A stretch of DNA of 64,000 nt from positions 62,001 through 126,000 of the forward strand of contig NZ_JACHGT010000007.1 of NCBI RefSeq assembly GCF_014202425.1, written 5' to 3'. Shown one piece after another: positions 44,603 to 52,838 of the stretch (its first letter is position 1; each line of letters begins with the position of its first letter). A program made the position numbers and the translations under genes. The DNA comes from Phytomonospora endophytica. GTDB taxonomy: Bacteria; Actinomycetota; Actinomycetes; Mycobacteriales; Micromonosporaceae. Under the pieces are notes generated by a model. It was not told where the DNA came from. It ran no database searches and saw nothing but the letters and a program-made list of their open reading frames with translations.

Positions 44603-45817
44603 TCACCACTGGCGCCGCTTCTTCATGTAGGCGACGAGTTCGTCGTAGACGCCGCCCTCGTTGGCGAACATGGCGACGTTGCGGGCGGTGTCGAACCACG
44701 GGCCGACGCTGGAGGCGACCTCGCCGAGGGCCGCGGTGAAGTCGCGCATTTCGATCATGCGGACCTCGCCGTCGCGGATCGAGTCGATCATGGCCTTCTC
44801 GGCGGCGCTGTCGCAGAGGTGGACGAGGTCGGCGCCGGAGAAGCCCTCGGTGGCGGCGACGATGCCGGGCAGGTCGATCCCGGCGATGGGCCGTTCGGCG
44901 AGCGCCGAGCGCAGCAGCGCCTCGCGGGCGGCGGCGTCGGGCGGGAGGACCAGGATGGTGCGGTCGAGGCGGCCGGGCCGGCGCAGGGCGCTGTCGATGT
45001 CCCAGGGGTGGTTGGTGGCGGCGAGGACGAAGACGCCGTCGTTGCCGGAGGCGACCGAGTCGAGTTCGGTGAGCAGTTGCGTGACGGTGTTGCGGATGCC
45101 GGAGGCGTGCATGCGGGCGCGTTTGCCGCCGAGGCCGTCGAGTTCGTCGAAGAAGAGGACGCAGGGCTTGTTGCGGCGGGCGGTCGCGAAGATCTCGGCG
45201 AGGCTCTTCTCGCTGTTGCCGATCCACATGTCGAGGACGTCGGCGATGGACACGGCCATGAACCCGGCGCCGAGTTCACCGGCGACGGCGCGGGCGATGA
45301 AGGTCTTGCCGCATCCGGGCGGGCCGTAGAGGAGGAGGCCGCCGCGCAGGCTCTTGCCGAAGAGCCTGCGTAGCCTTTCGTTGCGCATGGGCGCGAGGAA
45401 GGCGGTTTCGAGGCGTTCCTTGACCCGCTCCATCCCGGCGACGTCGCTCAGCCGGACCGATTCGACGGTGATCTCGTGGCTTTCCTCGCCGGGCACGGGG
45501 GCGGTGGTCTCGGTGGCGTCGCGTTCGGCGGTGAAGCGGGGCGGGACCTCAACACCGAGTTCCTGTTCGGCGCGCTTCCAGTCGAACTCGGCGGGGGTCT
45601 CGCCGGTGGGGCCGCCGAGCACGCGGGCCATGAGCGCGCGGGCCGCACCGGAGCCGGGTTCGCGCTGGAGGGCGGCTCCGATGTGGACGGTCGCCTCGTC
45701 GGCGCGTCCGGCCGTCAGCAGTTGTTCGGCGACGTGCAGGCGCAGGGGGACGTCGTCGGGAGCGGCCTCGACCGCGGCCAGGAGGCTGCGGAGCAGGGGC
45801 GAGTCGGGGGTGCTCAT
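44603..45817 (-). CDS. AAA+ ATPase (Vps4/FtsH-like module) with TPR-like N-terminal region
   Basis: A 404-residue classic-AAA ATPase. Walker A is GPPGCGKTF, Walker B is CVLFFDELDGLGG, sensor 1 is VFVLAATNHPWDID, and the second region of homology ends RRPGRLDR with arginine fingers. The first roughly 75 residues look TPR-like (LRLHVAEQLLTAGRADEATVHIG). No protease or transmembrane segment is present, so it is not FtsH. The start is ATG 45817 (GTG 45823 is an alternative). It is the first long gene of a two-gene operon with the TPR membrane protein; remodelling of a membrane-associated complex is a reasonable guess. Confidence 0.85.
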   Translation of the reverse strand: MSTPDSPLLRSLLAAVEAAPDDVPLRLHVAEQLLTAGRADEATVHIGAALQREPGSGAARALMARVLGGPTGETPAEFDWKRAEQELGVEVPPRFTAERDATETTAPVPGEESHEITVESVRLSDVAGMERVKERLETAFLAPMRNERLRRLFGKSLRGGLLLYGPPGCGKTFIARAVAGELGAGFMAVSIADVLDMWIGNSEKSLAEIFATARRNKPCVLFFDELDGLGGKRARMHASGIRNTVTQLLTELDSVASGNDGVFVLAATNHPWDIDSALRRPGRLDRTILVLPPDAAAREALLRSALAERPIAGIDLPGIVAATEGFSGADLVHLCDSAAEKAMIDSIRDGEVRMIEMRDFTAALGEVASSVGPWFDTARNVAMFANEGGVYDELVAYMKKRRQW

Positions 45818-45874
45818 GGTCACCGAGGATATGCGTCCGGAGCATCGTGGTCATCGGGCTTAAAGCCGAAGGCG

Positions 45875-45967
45875 TCAGTCCTCGCCGCCCGTGAGTGGGT
45901 GCGATAGTGCGAGCGGGTCGCCGCGCTCGCCGTCGGTGGCGGCGAAGATGTACGAAAAGGTCCACAT
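45875..45967 (-). CDS. Possible 30-residue peptide upstream of the AAA/TPR operon
   Basis: A short frame starting MWTFSYIFAATDGERGDPLA and ending in TGGED. A well-placed GAGGAG ribosome site lies six bases before the ATG at 45967. Its stop is 57 bases before the AAA ATPase start, so it could be a leader peptide or small protein of that transcript. No family is recognised. The good ribosome site is the main support; chance cannot be excluded. Confidence 0.4.
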   Translation of the reverse strand: MWTFSYIFAATDGERGDPLALSHPLTGGED

Positions 45968-46134
45968 AGGAGACTCCTCGACGAACGGTGATCTCCGCGC
46001 GGAGCGATTGTCGCGTCAACATTCGGTTACCAGGGGGTAGCGCACGGGTCTCATCCACCCATAACATGACCCTCAGCATCCATCCGGACAGATGCGCCGA
46101 CCCGGCGTATTTGCCCCCGAGAAAGAGGACGACC

Positions 46135-47097
46135 ATGCGATCGACCAGACTCGTACTCCTCTCCCTCTTAAGCGGCGCGCTCCTGGCGGCGACCCCGTCG
46201 ATCGCCTCCGCGGGCGAGCCCGCCGACGGCACCTCGGCGACGGCGACCTCCCGCTCGGCGGCGGTCACCACGAAACAGCAGTCCGACGTCCTGTCCTTCT
46301 GGACCGATGAGCGGATGCGCGAGGCCACCCCCCTCGACGTCATCACGGTCGACGCGATACCCGGCATGTCGACCAAGGTGCCCACCGGAAGCCCGGAGAC
46401 GATCACCCCGCTGGCGCCAACCAACGGCGGCAGCGCGTGGACGGGCGGGGGCGCGGTCGTCAAGACCTCCGGCCGCGTGTTCTTCAGCTACCAGGGCCGC
46501 ACGGCGTCCTGCTCCGGCAACGCCGTCACCAGTAACAACAAGAGCACGGTCATGACGGCCGGCCACTGTGTGAAGCTGGAAGGGGCCTGGCACACCAACT
46601 GGGTCTTCGTGCCCGGCTACAACAACGGCAACCGGCCCTACGGCACCTGGACGGCCCGGCAGACGCTGTCGACGCCGCAGTGGACGGCCAGCGAGGACAT
46701 CAACTTCGACATCGGCGCCGCCGTCGTCAACCAGCTCGACGGGCAGTCCCTCACCGACGTCGTCGGCTCGCAGGGCATCGCGTTCAACCAGCCGCGCGGT
46801 GAGCAGGTCTACGACTTCGGCTTCCCGGCCGCCTCGCCGTACAACGGGGAGACCCTGATCTACTGCTCCGGCCGGACGATCAACGACTTCCTGCTCAGCA
46901 GCGACATCGGCCTCGCCTGCAACATGACCGGTGGTTCGAGCGGCGGTCCGTGGTTCCGGACCTTCAACGAGGCCACCGGTACCGGCGTGCAGACCTCGGT
47001 CAACAGCTTCAAGTACAACTTCCTGCCGACCTACATGTTCGGGCCGTACTTCGGCACCGACGCCCAGAACCTGTACGGCTCGGCGCAGTCCGCCTAG
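46135..47097 (+). CDS. Secreted trypsin-like serine protease
   Basis: A 320-residue exported peptidase of the chymotrypsin fold. A Sec signal (residues 1-26, ending ASA) is followed by a propeptide-like region of about 80 residues. The catalytic triad is visible: His in VMTAGHCVK, Asp in INFDIGAAVV and Ser in GGSSGGPWF. Cysteines near the His (ASCSGN, GHC) and in YCSG/ACN suggest two disulfides. It resembles V8/glutamyl-endopeptidase-like actinomycete proteases; specificity is not assigned. The ATG at 46135 has an AAGAGGA site. A 13-bp hairpin follows the stop. Confidence 0.88.
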   Translation: MRSTRLVLLSLLSGALLAATPSIASAGEPADGTSATATSRSAAVTTKQQSDVLSFWTDERMREATPLDVITVDAIPGMSTKVPTGSPETITPLAPTNGGSAWTGGGAVVKTSGRVFFSYQGRTASCSGNAVTSNNKSTVMTAGHCVKLEGAWHTNWVFVPGYNNGNRPYGTWTARQTLSTPQWTASEDINFDIGAAVVNQLDGQSLTDVVGSQGIAFNQPRGEQVYDFGFPAASPYNGETLIYCSGRTINDFLLSSDIGLACNMTGGSSGGPWFRTFNEATGTGVQTSVNSFKYNFLPTYMFGPYFGTDAQNLYGSAQSA

Positions 47098-47114
47098 AAC
47101 CTGACTCCTCCACG

Positions 47115-47144
47115 GCGGTGGGGGCCCTCCCGGGCCCCCACCGC
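47115..47144. terminator. Hairpin terminator between protease and XRE gene
   Basis: A GC-only inverted repeat of 12-13 bp (47115-47127 with 47132-47144), immediately adjoining the XRE stop at 47145 and 18 bases after the protease stop. It is placed to serve both convergent transcripts. Confidence 0.78.
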
Positions 47145-47381
47145 TCATTCGTCCGCGGGATCCGCGGATTCGACGCGCAGGATGTCGCCGGGCGTGCAGT
47201 CCAGGGCGTCGCACAGCGCGGTGAGGGTGGAGAAGCGCATCGCCCGCGCACGGCCGTTCTTCAGGATGGAGAGGTTGGCCAGCGTCAGATCGACCTTTCT
47301 GGACAGTTCGGTGAGGGTCATGCCGCGGGCGGTGAGCAGCTCGTCGAGGTGCACGGAGACGCGGTGCTCGGGATCGACCAT
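47145..47381 (-). CDS. XRE-family regulator (YozG-like small HTH protein)
   Basis: A 78-residue single-domain Cro/C1-type DNA-binding protein. The helix-turn-helix is ELSRKVDLTLANLSILKNGR, followed by MRFSTLTALCDALDCTPGDI, the YozG-like ending. Its ATG overlaps the stop of the DUF2975 gene by one base. Small XRE proteins of this type regularly accompany DUF2975 membrane proteins. The probable operator is the palindrome at 48067-48100. Confidence 0.88.
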   Translation of the reverse strand: MVDPEHRVSVHLDELLTARGMTLTELSRKVDLTLANLSILKNGRARAMRFSTLTALCDALDCTPGDILRVESADPADE

Positions 47382-48058
47382 CACACCAGGCCGTCCAGGT
47401 CCTCGCGCATCGCGACCGCGCGTGCGAACACCGCCGAGATGGCGAGCAGACCGACCCCCAGGAGGACCCACAGCCACGGGAGGTCAACGATCAGCGCGCG
47501 CAATGTGTAAGGAATGTAGGCCCAGATCTCTTCACCGGGGCGCAGGTTCATCGACGCGTTGTTCAGCGTGACCCTCGCGGCCCATTCCGCCAGCCAGGCG
47601 ACCAGTCCCCCGATGAGGGCCAGGCGGCCGGCCAGCCGCAGCCCGTCGGCGGTGTCCCCGCTGAAGGTGTCCGACTGCCGCGCGCGCCGGATCGTGCGGC
47701 GGAGAACGAACAGCAGGCCCGCGACGAGGAGCAGGCTCGGCAGCCAGCCGAGAGCGGTGTAGATCTGGAGCCGCACGCCCTCGGGATTGCCGTAGGCGAC
47801 CTCGGCCGGACGGCCCGCCGCCTCCCGCGCCACGGACTCGTCCTCCATCGCCTGTTCGAGCTGCGGAACGTCGCCGACGATGAAGGAGAGCGGGTTGTCG
47901 TCGGCCGTGACACCGGCATACGCGCACGCGGCGGCCGTCAGGCCCGCGGCGATGAGGGCGAGGACGCAGAAGACCGTCAGCGCCTTTTGCAGGCGTCCCA
48001 GCCAGCTGGACGACAGCCGGGCGCTCGCCTGGGCTTTCGCCGCCGTGTTCAGGGTCAT
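47381..48058 (-). CDS. DUF2975 membrane protein
   Basis: A 225-residue protein with four predicted membrane helices: roughly residues 25-50, 105-125, 140-165 and 190-215. Between them are an extracytoplasmic acidic loop (VPQLEQAMEDESVARE) and a cytoplasmic RRTIRRARQSDTFSGDTADGLRLAG segment; the latter is the DUF2975 hallmark. Function unknown. It is translationally coupled to the downstream XRE regulator and preceded by a large palindrome, so the pair looks like a self-regulated sensor/regulator unit. Confidence 0.85.
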   Translation of the reverse strand: MTLNTAAKAQASARLSSSWLGRLQKALTVFCVLALIAAGLTAAACAYAGVTADDNPLSFIVGDVPQLEQAMEDESVAREAAGRPAEVAYGNPEGVRLQIYTALGWLPSLLLVAGLLFVLRRTIRRARQSDTFSGDTADGLRLAGRLALIGGLVAWLAEWAARVTLNNASMNLRPGEEIWAYIPYTLRALIVDLPWLWVLLGVGLLAISAVFARAVAMREDLDGLV

Positions 48059-48066
48059 CGAAGCTC

Positions 48067-48100
48067 CTTATCGTTTATCGATGCATCGATTTTCGATAAG
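48067..48100. promoter_or_regulatory. Nested palindrome, probable XRE operator of the DUF2975 operon
   Basis: A central perfect 14-bp palindrome ATCGATGCATCGAT (48077-48090) is flanked by CTTATCG (48067-48073) and CGATAAG (48094-48100), each three bases away. The site is much AT-richer than its surroundings and sits eight bases upstream of the DUF2975 start. Two TTATCG/ATCGAT half-site pairs suggest cooperative binding of the small XRE protein. Confidence 0.78.
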
Positions 48101-48128
48101 GCTAGCGGCAGTGTCAAGGGCACGAAAA

Positions 48129-48166
48129 GCCGGGCGGGTGGTGACCGTCGTCACCACCCGCCCGGC
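48129..48166 (-). terminator. Hairpin terminator after rbpA
   Basis: A perfect 17-bp stem (48129-48145 with 48150-48166) with a 4-base loop, 20 bases after the rbpA stop. On the minus strand it is followed by TTTT, as in a factor-independent terminator. An unusual run of eight A residues on the plus strand (48169-48176) lies on the rbpA side. Confidence 0.85.
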
Positions 48167-48185
48167 GCAAAAAAAATCGGCCCGT

Positions 48186-48527
48186 CTACTCTCCGCGCCG
48201 TCGGCGGAGGTTGGCCAGGGCCTCTTCCAGGAGAGCCGCGCCGTCGGCCTCGGAGCGACGCTCCATGACGTAGGCGATATGGGTCTTGAAGGGTTTCGCG
48301 TGGGGCTTGTCCGGGGGTGCCTCACGGTTCGGTCCCGACGGGAGGCCGCACCGCGTGCAGTCCCAGGTCTCCGGGGGTTGAACATCCATGGCGAACGACG
48401 GACGGGTCTCATGATCGTTCGCACACCAGTAACTGATGAACTGCCGCGGTGCCGGTTCGCCACGTTCGATGAACCTTGCCGGTCCGGAGCCGATCCGGGT
48501 ACCACGAATGGCGTTGCCACTTGCCAC
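48186..48527 (-). CDS. rbpA: RNA polymerase-binding protein RbpA
   Basis: A 113-residue actinobacterial RNA polymerase cofactor that binds the principal sigma factor and stabilises open complexes. The start ASGNAIRGTRIGSGP is the conserved N-terminal arm; the zinc-ribbon-like core shows CANDHETRPSF and WDCTRCGLPSG; the sigma-interaction domain follows (KTHIAYVMERRS). The GTG at 48527 has an AGGAG site seven bases away. It is a single-gene unit ended by the hairpin at 48129. It fixes the phylum as Actinobacteria. Confidence 0.96.
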   Translation of the reverse strand: MASGNAIRGTRIGSGPARFIERGEPAPRQFISYWCANDHETRPSFAMDVQPPETWDCTRCGLPSGPNREAPPDKPHAKPFKTHIAYVMERRSEADGAALLEEALANLRRRRGE

Positions 48528-48600
48528 GTTCCGCTCCTGTCACAGGGGGGCTGCTGTGCGGGGCGCACTGCCGGAAGACAGCGAAGACGCAGTATGCACA

Positions 48601-48632
48601 ATGCGCGCGGCCCGAATTGGGGCCGCGCGCAT
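48601..48632 (-). terminator. Hairpin terminator after secG
   Basis: A perfect 13-bp stem (ATGCGCGCGGCCC, 48601-48613, with 48620-48632) around GAATTG, about 35 bases past the secG stop. It separates secG from rbpA, whose promoter must lie between here and 48527. Confidence 0.78.
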
Positions 48633-48666
48633 GAGTCTAAGTTGATTCGCGCTCAGATGGAAGACC

Positions 48667-48909
48667 TCAGCTACCGCCGGACTTGAGCAGTACGCCGAAG
48701 GCCACAATGCACGCGAGCCACAGCACGCCGATGATGACCGTGATGCGGTCGAGGTTCTTCTCCGCCACGGACGAGCCGCTGAGGTTGGAGGAGACGCCGC
48801 CACCGAACATGCTGGAGAGACCACCGCCCTTGCCCTTGTGCAGCAGGACGAGCACGATCAGCAGCACACTGGTGAGCAGCAGGCCGCCGACGAGCGAATA
48901 GGCCAACAT
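48667..48909 (-). CDS. secG: Preprotein translocase subunit SecG
   Basis: An 80-residue SecG, the small accessory subunit of the SecYEG channel. Two hydrophobic helices (GLLLTSVLLIVLVLLHKG at about residues 8-25, and a C-terminal IIGVLWLACIVAFGVLL) flank a Gly/Ser-rich loop GGGLSSMFGGGV, which is diagnostic. The ATG at 48909 has a GGAAGGG site; a longer start at 48933 would place extra charged residues before the first helix. In many actinobacteria it follows tpiA; here an orphan binding protein and 1.1 kb of noncoding DNA intervene. Confidence 0.93.
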   Translation of the reverse strand: MLAYSLVGGLLLTSVLLIVLVLLHKGKGGGLSSMFGGGVSSNLSGSSVAEKNLDRITVIIGVLWLACIVAFGVLLKSGGS

Positions 48910-50022
48910 GTAGTCAGTCCCTTCCTTAGGCACGATCCGAGCCAGCTTAGCCGACGGGCGCGCCGGGGGGTAGGACCGGGCGGGTGCCGACGATCTCCGG
49001 CTCGGGGTGGACGTGGCGGGTGCGATTCGGTGCCCCCCGGGGCACGGATCCGGTGGTGGGGCGGGTGAGGCGATCTCCGGCTCGGTGTGCGGCGAACGAG
49101 TGCGATCGCGCGGTGGGACCCTGGCTCACGTGGCCCCCGGCACGAGCTCGTCCACGCGGGCGGCGAGGGCCCATCTATCACGTTCCACGACACCACACGC
49201 CTACCGCGAACCTCTCCCGCCCCACTGTCCTCAAGCGGTGGTCGGCGCCCGGCCAGGCTTCTTCCGAGCGGTGCGGGGCGTCCGGCGGCGACTCGGCCCT
49301 GCTCCGGCCGGCCTGCCCATGGCGCGGGCGGGCACACGTCGCGACTTACCCGCAACCGGCTCGCGAGGGGCACGACCGGTCCGCACGACGGCAGGCGGCG
49401 CTCTCCTCTGGCCGGCTCACGTGCGGCGCGATCCGGTGTGCGCGGTGACGGCCGGACACCCGCCCTGACCGACTCTCGCCCGACGTGAACCGCGCGCCGC
49501 GACGATCTGGGAAGTCGCGACTCGACCGGCCGGTTAATGACTCGGAGAACGTGAATGCGCGCCGGAAAAGATCGCGCGGATAACCCCGCTCAGCGATCGA
49601 TCACGAACCGAGTCGCCGGATCAGGGCCGTAGGAAATTGTCGGACCTCGTCCGTATCGTATTTTTTGGGGCCCCTTTGGGCGCGATGGGGAAGCGCGCGA
49701 TTCGTTCGAACGCGCGCCACCAAAGGCCGTCCACGACCGCCGACTATCGGCGTCTGCCATCCGCCCCGCCCGACACCGCGACGCGACACCATCTCCCCAC
49801 GGAGAGCCTGCCGAGCGCGGGCGGGGCCGGGGGACGTGTGCGCGGGCATCTGCAACCACTTGCCGGGCGCGGCCGAACACGGCGAGAACCCCGCCGCCAT
49901 ACGCTCGCCCGCGCGCGGAGACGGACTCGCCGCCGTCGTCGAGGATGTCGTCACCCCCACGCCCACCCGCGCCTGGACGCATCCGAGCCCCGGCCGAGAC
50001 GACGACGGCCCCCCAAAGCGCC
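48910..50022. other. 1.1-kb stretch with no supported gene between secG and the peptide-binding lipoprotein
   Basis: Several open frames cross this region on both strands, but their products are Arg/Pro-rich low-complexity translations without domains, typical of GC-rich noncoding DNA. Contents I can point to: an 80-bp-period repeat (48979-49085), two adjacent 10-bp palindromes AGTCGCGACT (49513-49522) and ACCGGCCGGT (49525-49534), and an AT-rich patch around 49625-49670 with a TTTTTT run. I recognise no structural RNA. It may hold the secG promoter near its left end and decayed sequence elsewhere. Confidence 0.5.
48979..49085. repeat. Imperfect direct repeat, period 80 bp
   Basis: CGATCTCCGGCTCGG occurs at 48991 and again at 49071, exactly 80 bases apart, each preceded by GGGCGGGTG-like sequence. 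Between them, GTGCGATTCGGTG (49020-49032) is the same 13-mer that recurs in every unit of the 79-bp array near 27 kb. A diverged half-copy (GTGCGATCGCGCGGTG) follows at about 49098. Confidence 0.7.
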
Positions 50023-51777
50023 CTACCCCGCGACCCCCAGCGCCGCGACGCCCGCCATCCCGTACTGCGGGTGCATCACCGCTCCCCGCACCTTCGTCCC
50101 CATCAGCTGAACCGCCTTGCCCCAGCTGATCGGGATCGTCGGCGCCTCGCGCGAGATGCGCTCGTCGAGCTCGCCCCACAGGGCGTACTGCTTCGCCAGG
50201 TCCGGTTCCTGCGAGGCCTGGTCGATCAGCGCGTTGATCTCGGGCACGTCGAGCTGGGCGAGGTTGAGGTTGCTCCCGTCCACGATGGAGTCGCCGTGGA
50301 AGAGCGTCGGGATCGTCCCCGAGCCGTTCGGCCAGTCGGAGACCCACGCGGCCAGCGTCAGGTCACCCTGCTCGTCCGGCTGCTGAACGGTCGGGAAGAA
50401 CTCGTCGGCGGGGATGGGCCGCGTCTCGACCTTGATCCCGAGCTTCCCGTAGGTGTCGACGATCGTCTCGGCCGCCCTGCGCAGCTGCGGAGTGTCGGCG
50501 TGGTCCAGCCGCAGCTTCTCAGGACAGCGATCCGTCCACAGTTCGCGCGCGGTGGCCAGATCGCCGTCGGGGTTGTCCTTGCCCTTGTACACGTCGAACT
50601 CGCGGTAGGCCGGCGACTGCGGCGACACCATGGTCGACGCGTAGTCCCCGAAGATCGTCCCGCCGTAGACGCTCAGGAACTTCCGCCGGTCGAAGGCGTA
50701 CTCCAGCGCCTGCCGGCAGCCCAACTCCGTCACCTTGCTCGTGTTGATCGCCAGGTACCGCACCGAGTTCGTGTACCCGGTCAGCGCCCGCGCGTAGAGC
50801 GCCGGGTCGGCGAGCACCTGCTGGATGTAGTTCCCCGGCACGTTCGATCCCAGGAACACCGCGCCGTCGTAGTCGGTGTTCCCCGCGATCATCTGCTGCG
50901 TCGCCAGTTCGCGGTCGACGCCGTACTTGACCTCGACGCGGTCCGGGTAGGCCGGGCGCACGGGATCCGTCGAGGCGTCCCAGTAGGCGTTGCGGCCGAG
51001 GATGAGCTGTCCCGTGACCCCGTTGTCCGGATCCGGCAGCCGCGACTCGACGACCTTGTACGGGCCGTTCGCCAGCGGGCTGCGGTCGAACCTGCTCTCC
51101 CGCTCGACGCCCAGCGGCCGCGCCGGCGAGAACACCGGAAGCGTCAGCATGTACGGGAAGTCGCCGACGCCGTGCTTGAGATGGAACCGCACCGTCCAGT
51201 CGTCAAGGCACTCCACGGCCTTGAATTCAGCGTTCGGTTGCGTGTACGGCCCGGTGTAGTCCGCGTCGACGTCGAGGACCTGCCGCGGGTAGGTCGGCCC
51301 GCCCTGCACGACGGCGTCGCCGCCGTTGCGCGCGTCGAAGGACCGCGCGACGCCGTGCCGGACCTGTTCGCAGGTGATGTCCTGCCCGTCCTCCCATTTG
51401 AGGCCGTGCCGGAGACTGAACTCCCAGGTCCTGTTCTGGTTCGACGGGCGGCCCAGGTCGGTCGCCAGGTCCGGCGTCAACTGCGGCTCGGCCCCCGCCT
51501 CCACCTTGATCGACACCAGTGTCCGGTAGATCAGCGAGCTCAGGTTCAGCTGGTTGAGCACGTAGACCTCTTGCGGGTCCAGGGAATCGAAGTAGGGCGC
51601 CTCGTCGAGCAGCGTCAGCGTTCCGCCTTTCGCCGGGAGACCGCTGATGCCCTCGGGCGTCGGCGGCTCCTCGGCGGTGCAGGCGGCCCCCGAGGCGGCG
51701 ACGGCGAGCGCGATGACCCCGGCGGCGACCGCGCGCCGGGCGGTCCTGCGACGTGGGGTGGGACCGGACTCGGGCAT
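50023..51777 (-). CDS. Orphan ABC-type oligopeptide-binding lipoprotein (SBP family 5)
   Basis: A 584-residue extracellular substrate-binding protein of the DppA/OppA family. A basic, twin-Arg-rich start is followed by a hydrophobic run ending in SGAAC (lipobox, Cys near 33). Family segments include WEFSLRHGLKWEDGQDITCE, LANGPYKVVE, ALEYAFDRRKFLSVYGG and LTLAAWVSDWPNGS. The ATG at 51777 fits the signal peptide; an ATG at 51807 would add ten hydrophilic residues. No permease or ATPase gene is adjacent, so it must share a transporter encoded elsewhere or act as a receptor. Its place between secG and tpiA looks like an insertion. Confidence 0.9.
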   Translation of the reverse strand: MPESGPTPRRRTARRAVAAGVIALAVAASGAACTAEEPPTPEGISGLPAKGGTLTLLDEAPYFDSLDPQEVYVLNQLNLSSLIYRTLVSIKVEAGAEPQLTPDLATDLGRPSNQNRTWEFSLRHGLKWEDGQDITCEQVRHGVARSFDARNGGDAVVQGGPTYPRQVLDVDADYTGPYTQPNAEFKAVECLDDWTVRFHLKHGVGDFPYMLTLPVFSPARPLGVERESRFDRSPLANGPYKVVESRLPDPDNGVTGQLILGRNAYWDASTDPVRPAYPDRVEVKYGVDRELATQQMIAGNTDYDGAVFLGSNVPGNYIQQVLADPALYARALTGYTNSVRYLAINTSKVTELGCRQALEYAFDRRKFLSVYGGTIFGDYASTMVSPQSPAYREFDVYKGKDNPDGDLATARELWTDRCPEKLRLDHADTPQLRRAAETIVDTYGKLGIKVETRPIPADEFFPTVQQPDEQGDLTLAAWVSDWPNGSGTIPTLFHGDSIVDGSNLNLAQLDVPEINALIDQASQEPDLAKQYALWGELDERISREAPTIPISWGKAVQLMGTKVRGAVMHPQYGMAGVAALGVAG

Positions 51778-51809
51778 GGTCGAGATCCATCTGTCGGGGG
51801 AAGGCATAA

Positions 51810-51837
51810 GGATCGGTCGATGGTAACCGACCGATCC
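51810..51837 (-). promoter_or_regulatory. Hairpin in the leader of the binding-protein gene
   Basis: A 10-bp perfect stem (GGATCGGTCG, 51810-51819, with 51828-51837) and 8-base loop, 33 bases upstream of the ATG at 51777 and about 90 bases after the tpiA stop. It could be a tpiA terminator or a structured leader; a GGACCGGTCC palindrome also occurs at 51905-51914. Confidence 0.45.
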
Positions 51838-51925
51838 CGTTGCGTCCCTCGATGAAACTCTTCTGATATTCAACCGTATTGCGGAAGTCACCGTTGTCCA
51901 TATAGGACCGGTCCGTCCGCGCGGT

Positions 51926-52720
<795 letters not shown>

Positions 52721-52783
52721 GGTTCCACTTCCGGGAGCGTTGGTCTGTGGTCGAAGCGGGTGGGGCCGGTACCGGCGGGGAGT

Positions 52784-52838
52784 ACGGACGACGGCGGCCG
52801 GGTCGGGGTCCTCCCCCGGTCCGGCCGCCGTCGTCCGT
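52784..52838 (-). terminator. Very stable hairpin between pgk and tpiA
   Basis: A perfect 18-bp stem (52784-52801 with 52821-52838) begins one base after the pgk stop. The 19-base loop can itself pair (GGGG with CCCC). It could terminate or attenuate gap-pgk mRNA, or protect its 3' end, setting tpiA expression apart. A GCCGGTACCGGC palindrome at 52765-52776 lies just downstream, towards tpiA. Confidence 0.8.

Noticed and set aside
44603-45817. FtsH protease
   Set aside because: The AAA module is similar, but there is no N-terminal membrane segment and no zinc-protease domain.
48169-48176. Eight-A run as a plus-strand terminator tail
   Set aside because: On the plus strand a terminator needs T after the stem; here A follows. 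The adjacent hairpin is read from the minus strand, where TTTT follows.
49590-50110. Open frames on both strands in the secG-binding-protein gap
   Set aside because: Products are Arg/Pro/Gly-rich with no recognisable domain, and two strands compete; no ribosome site or coupling supports them.
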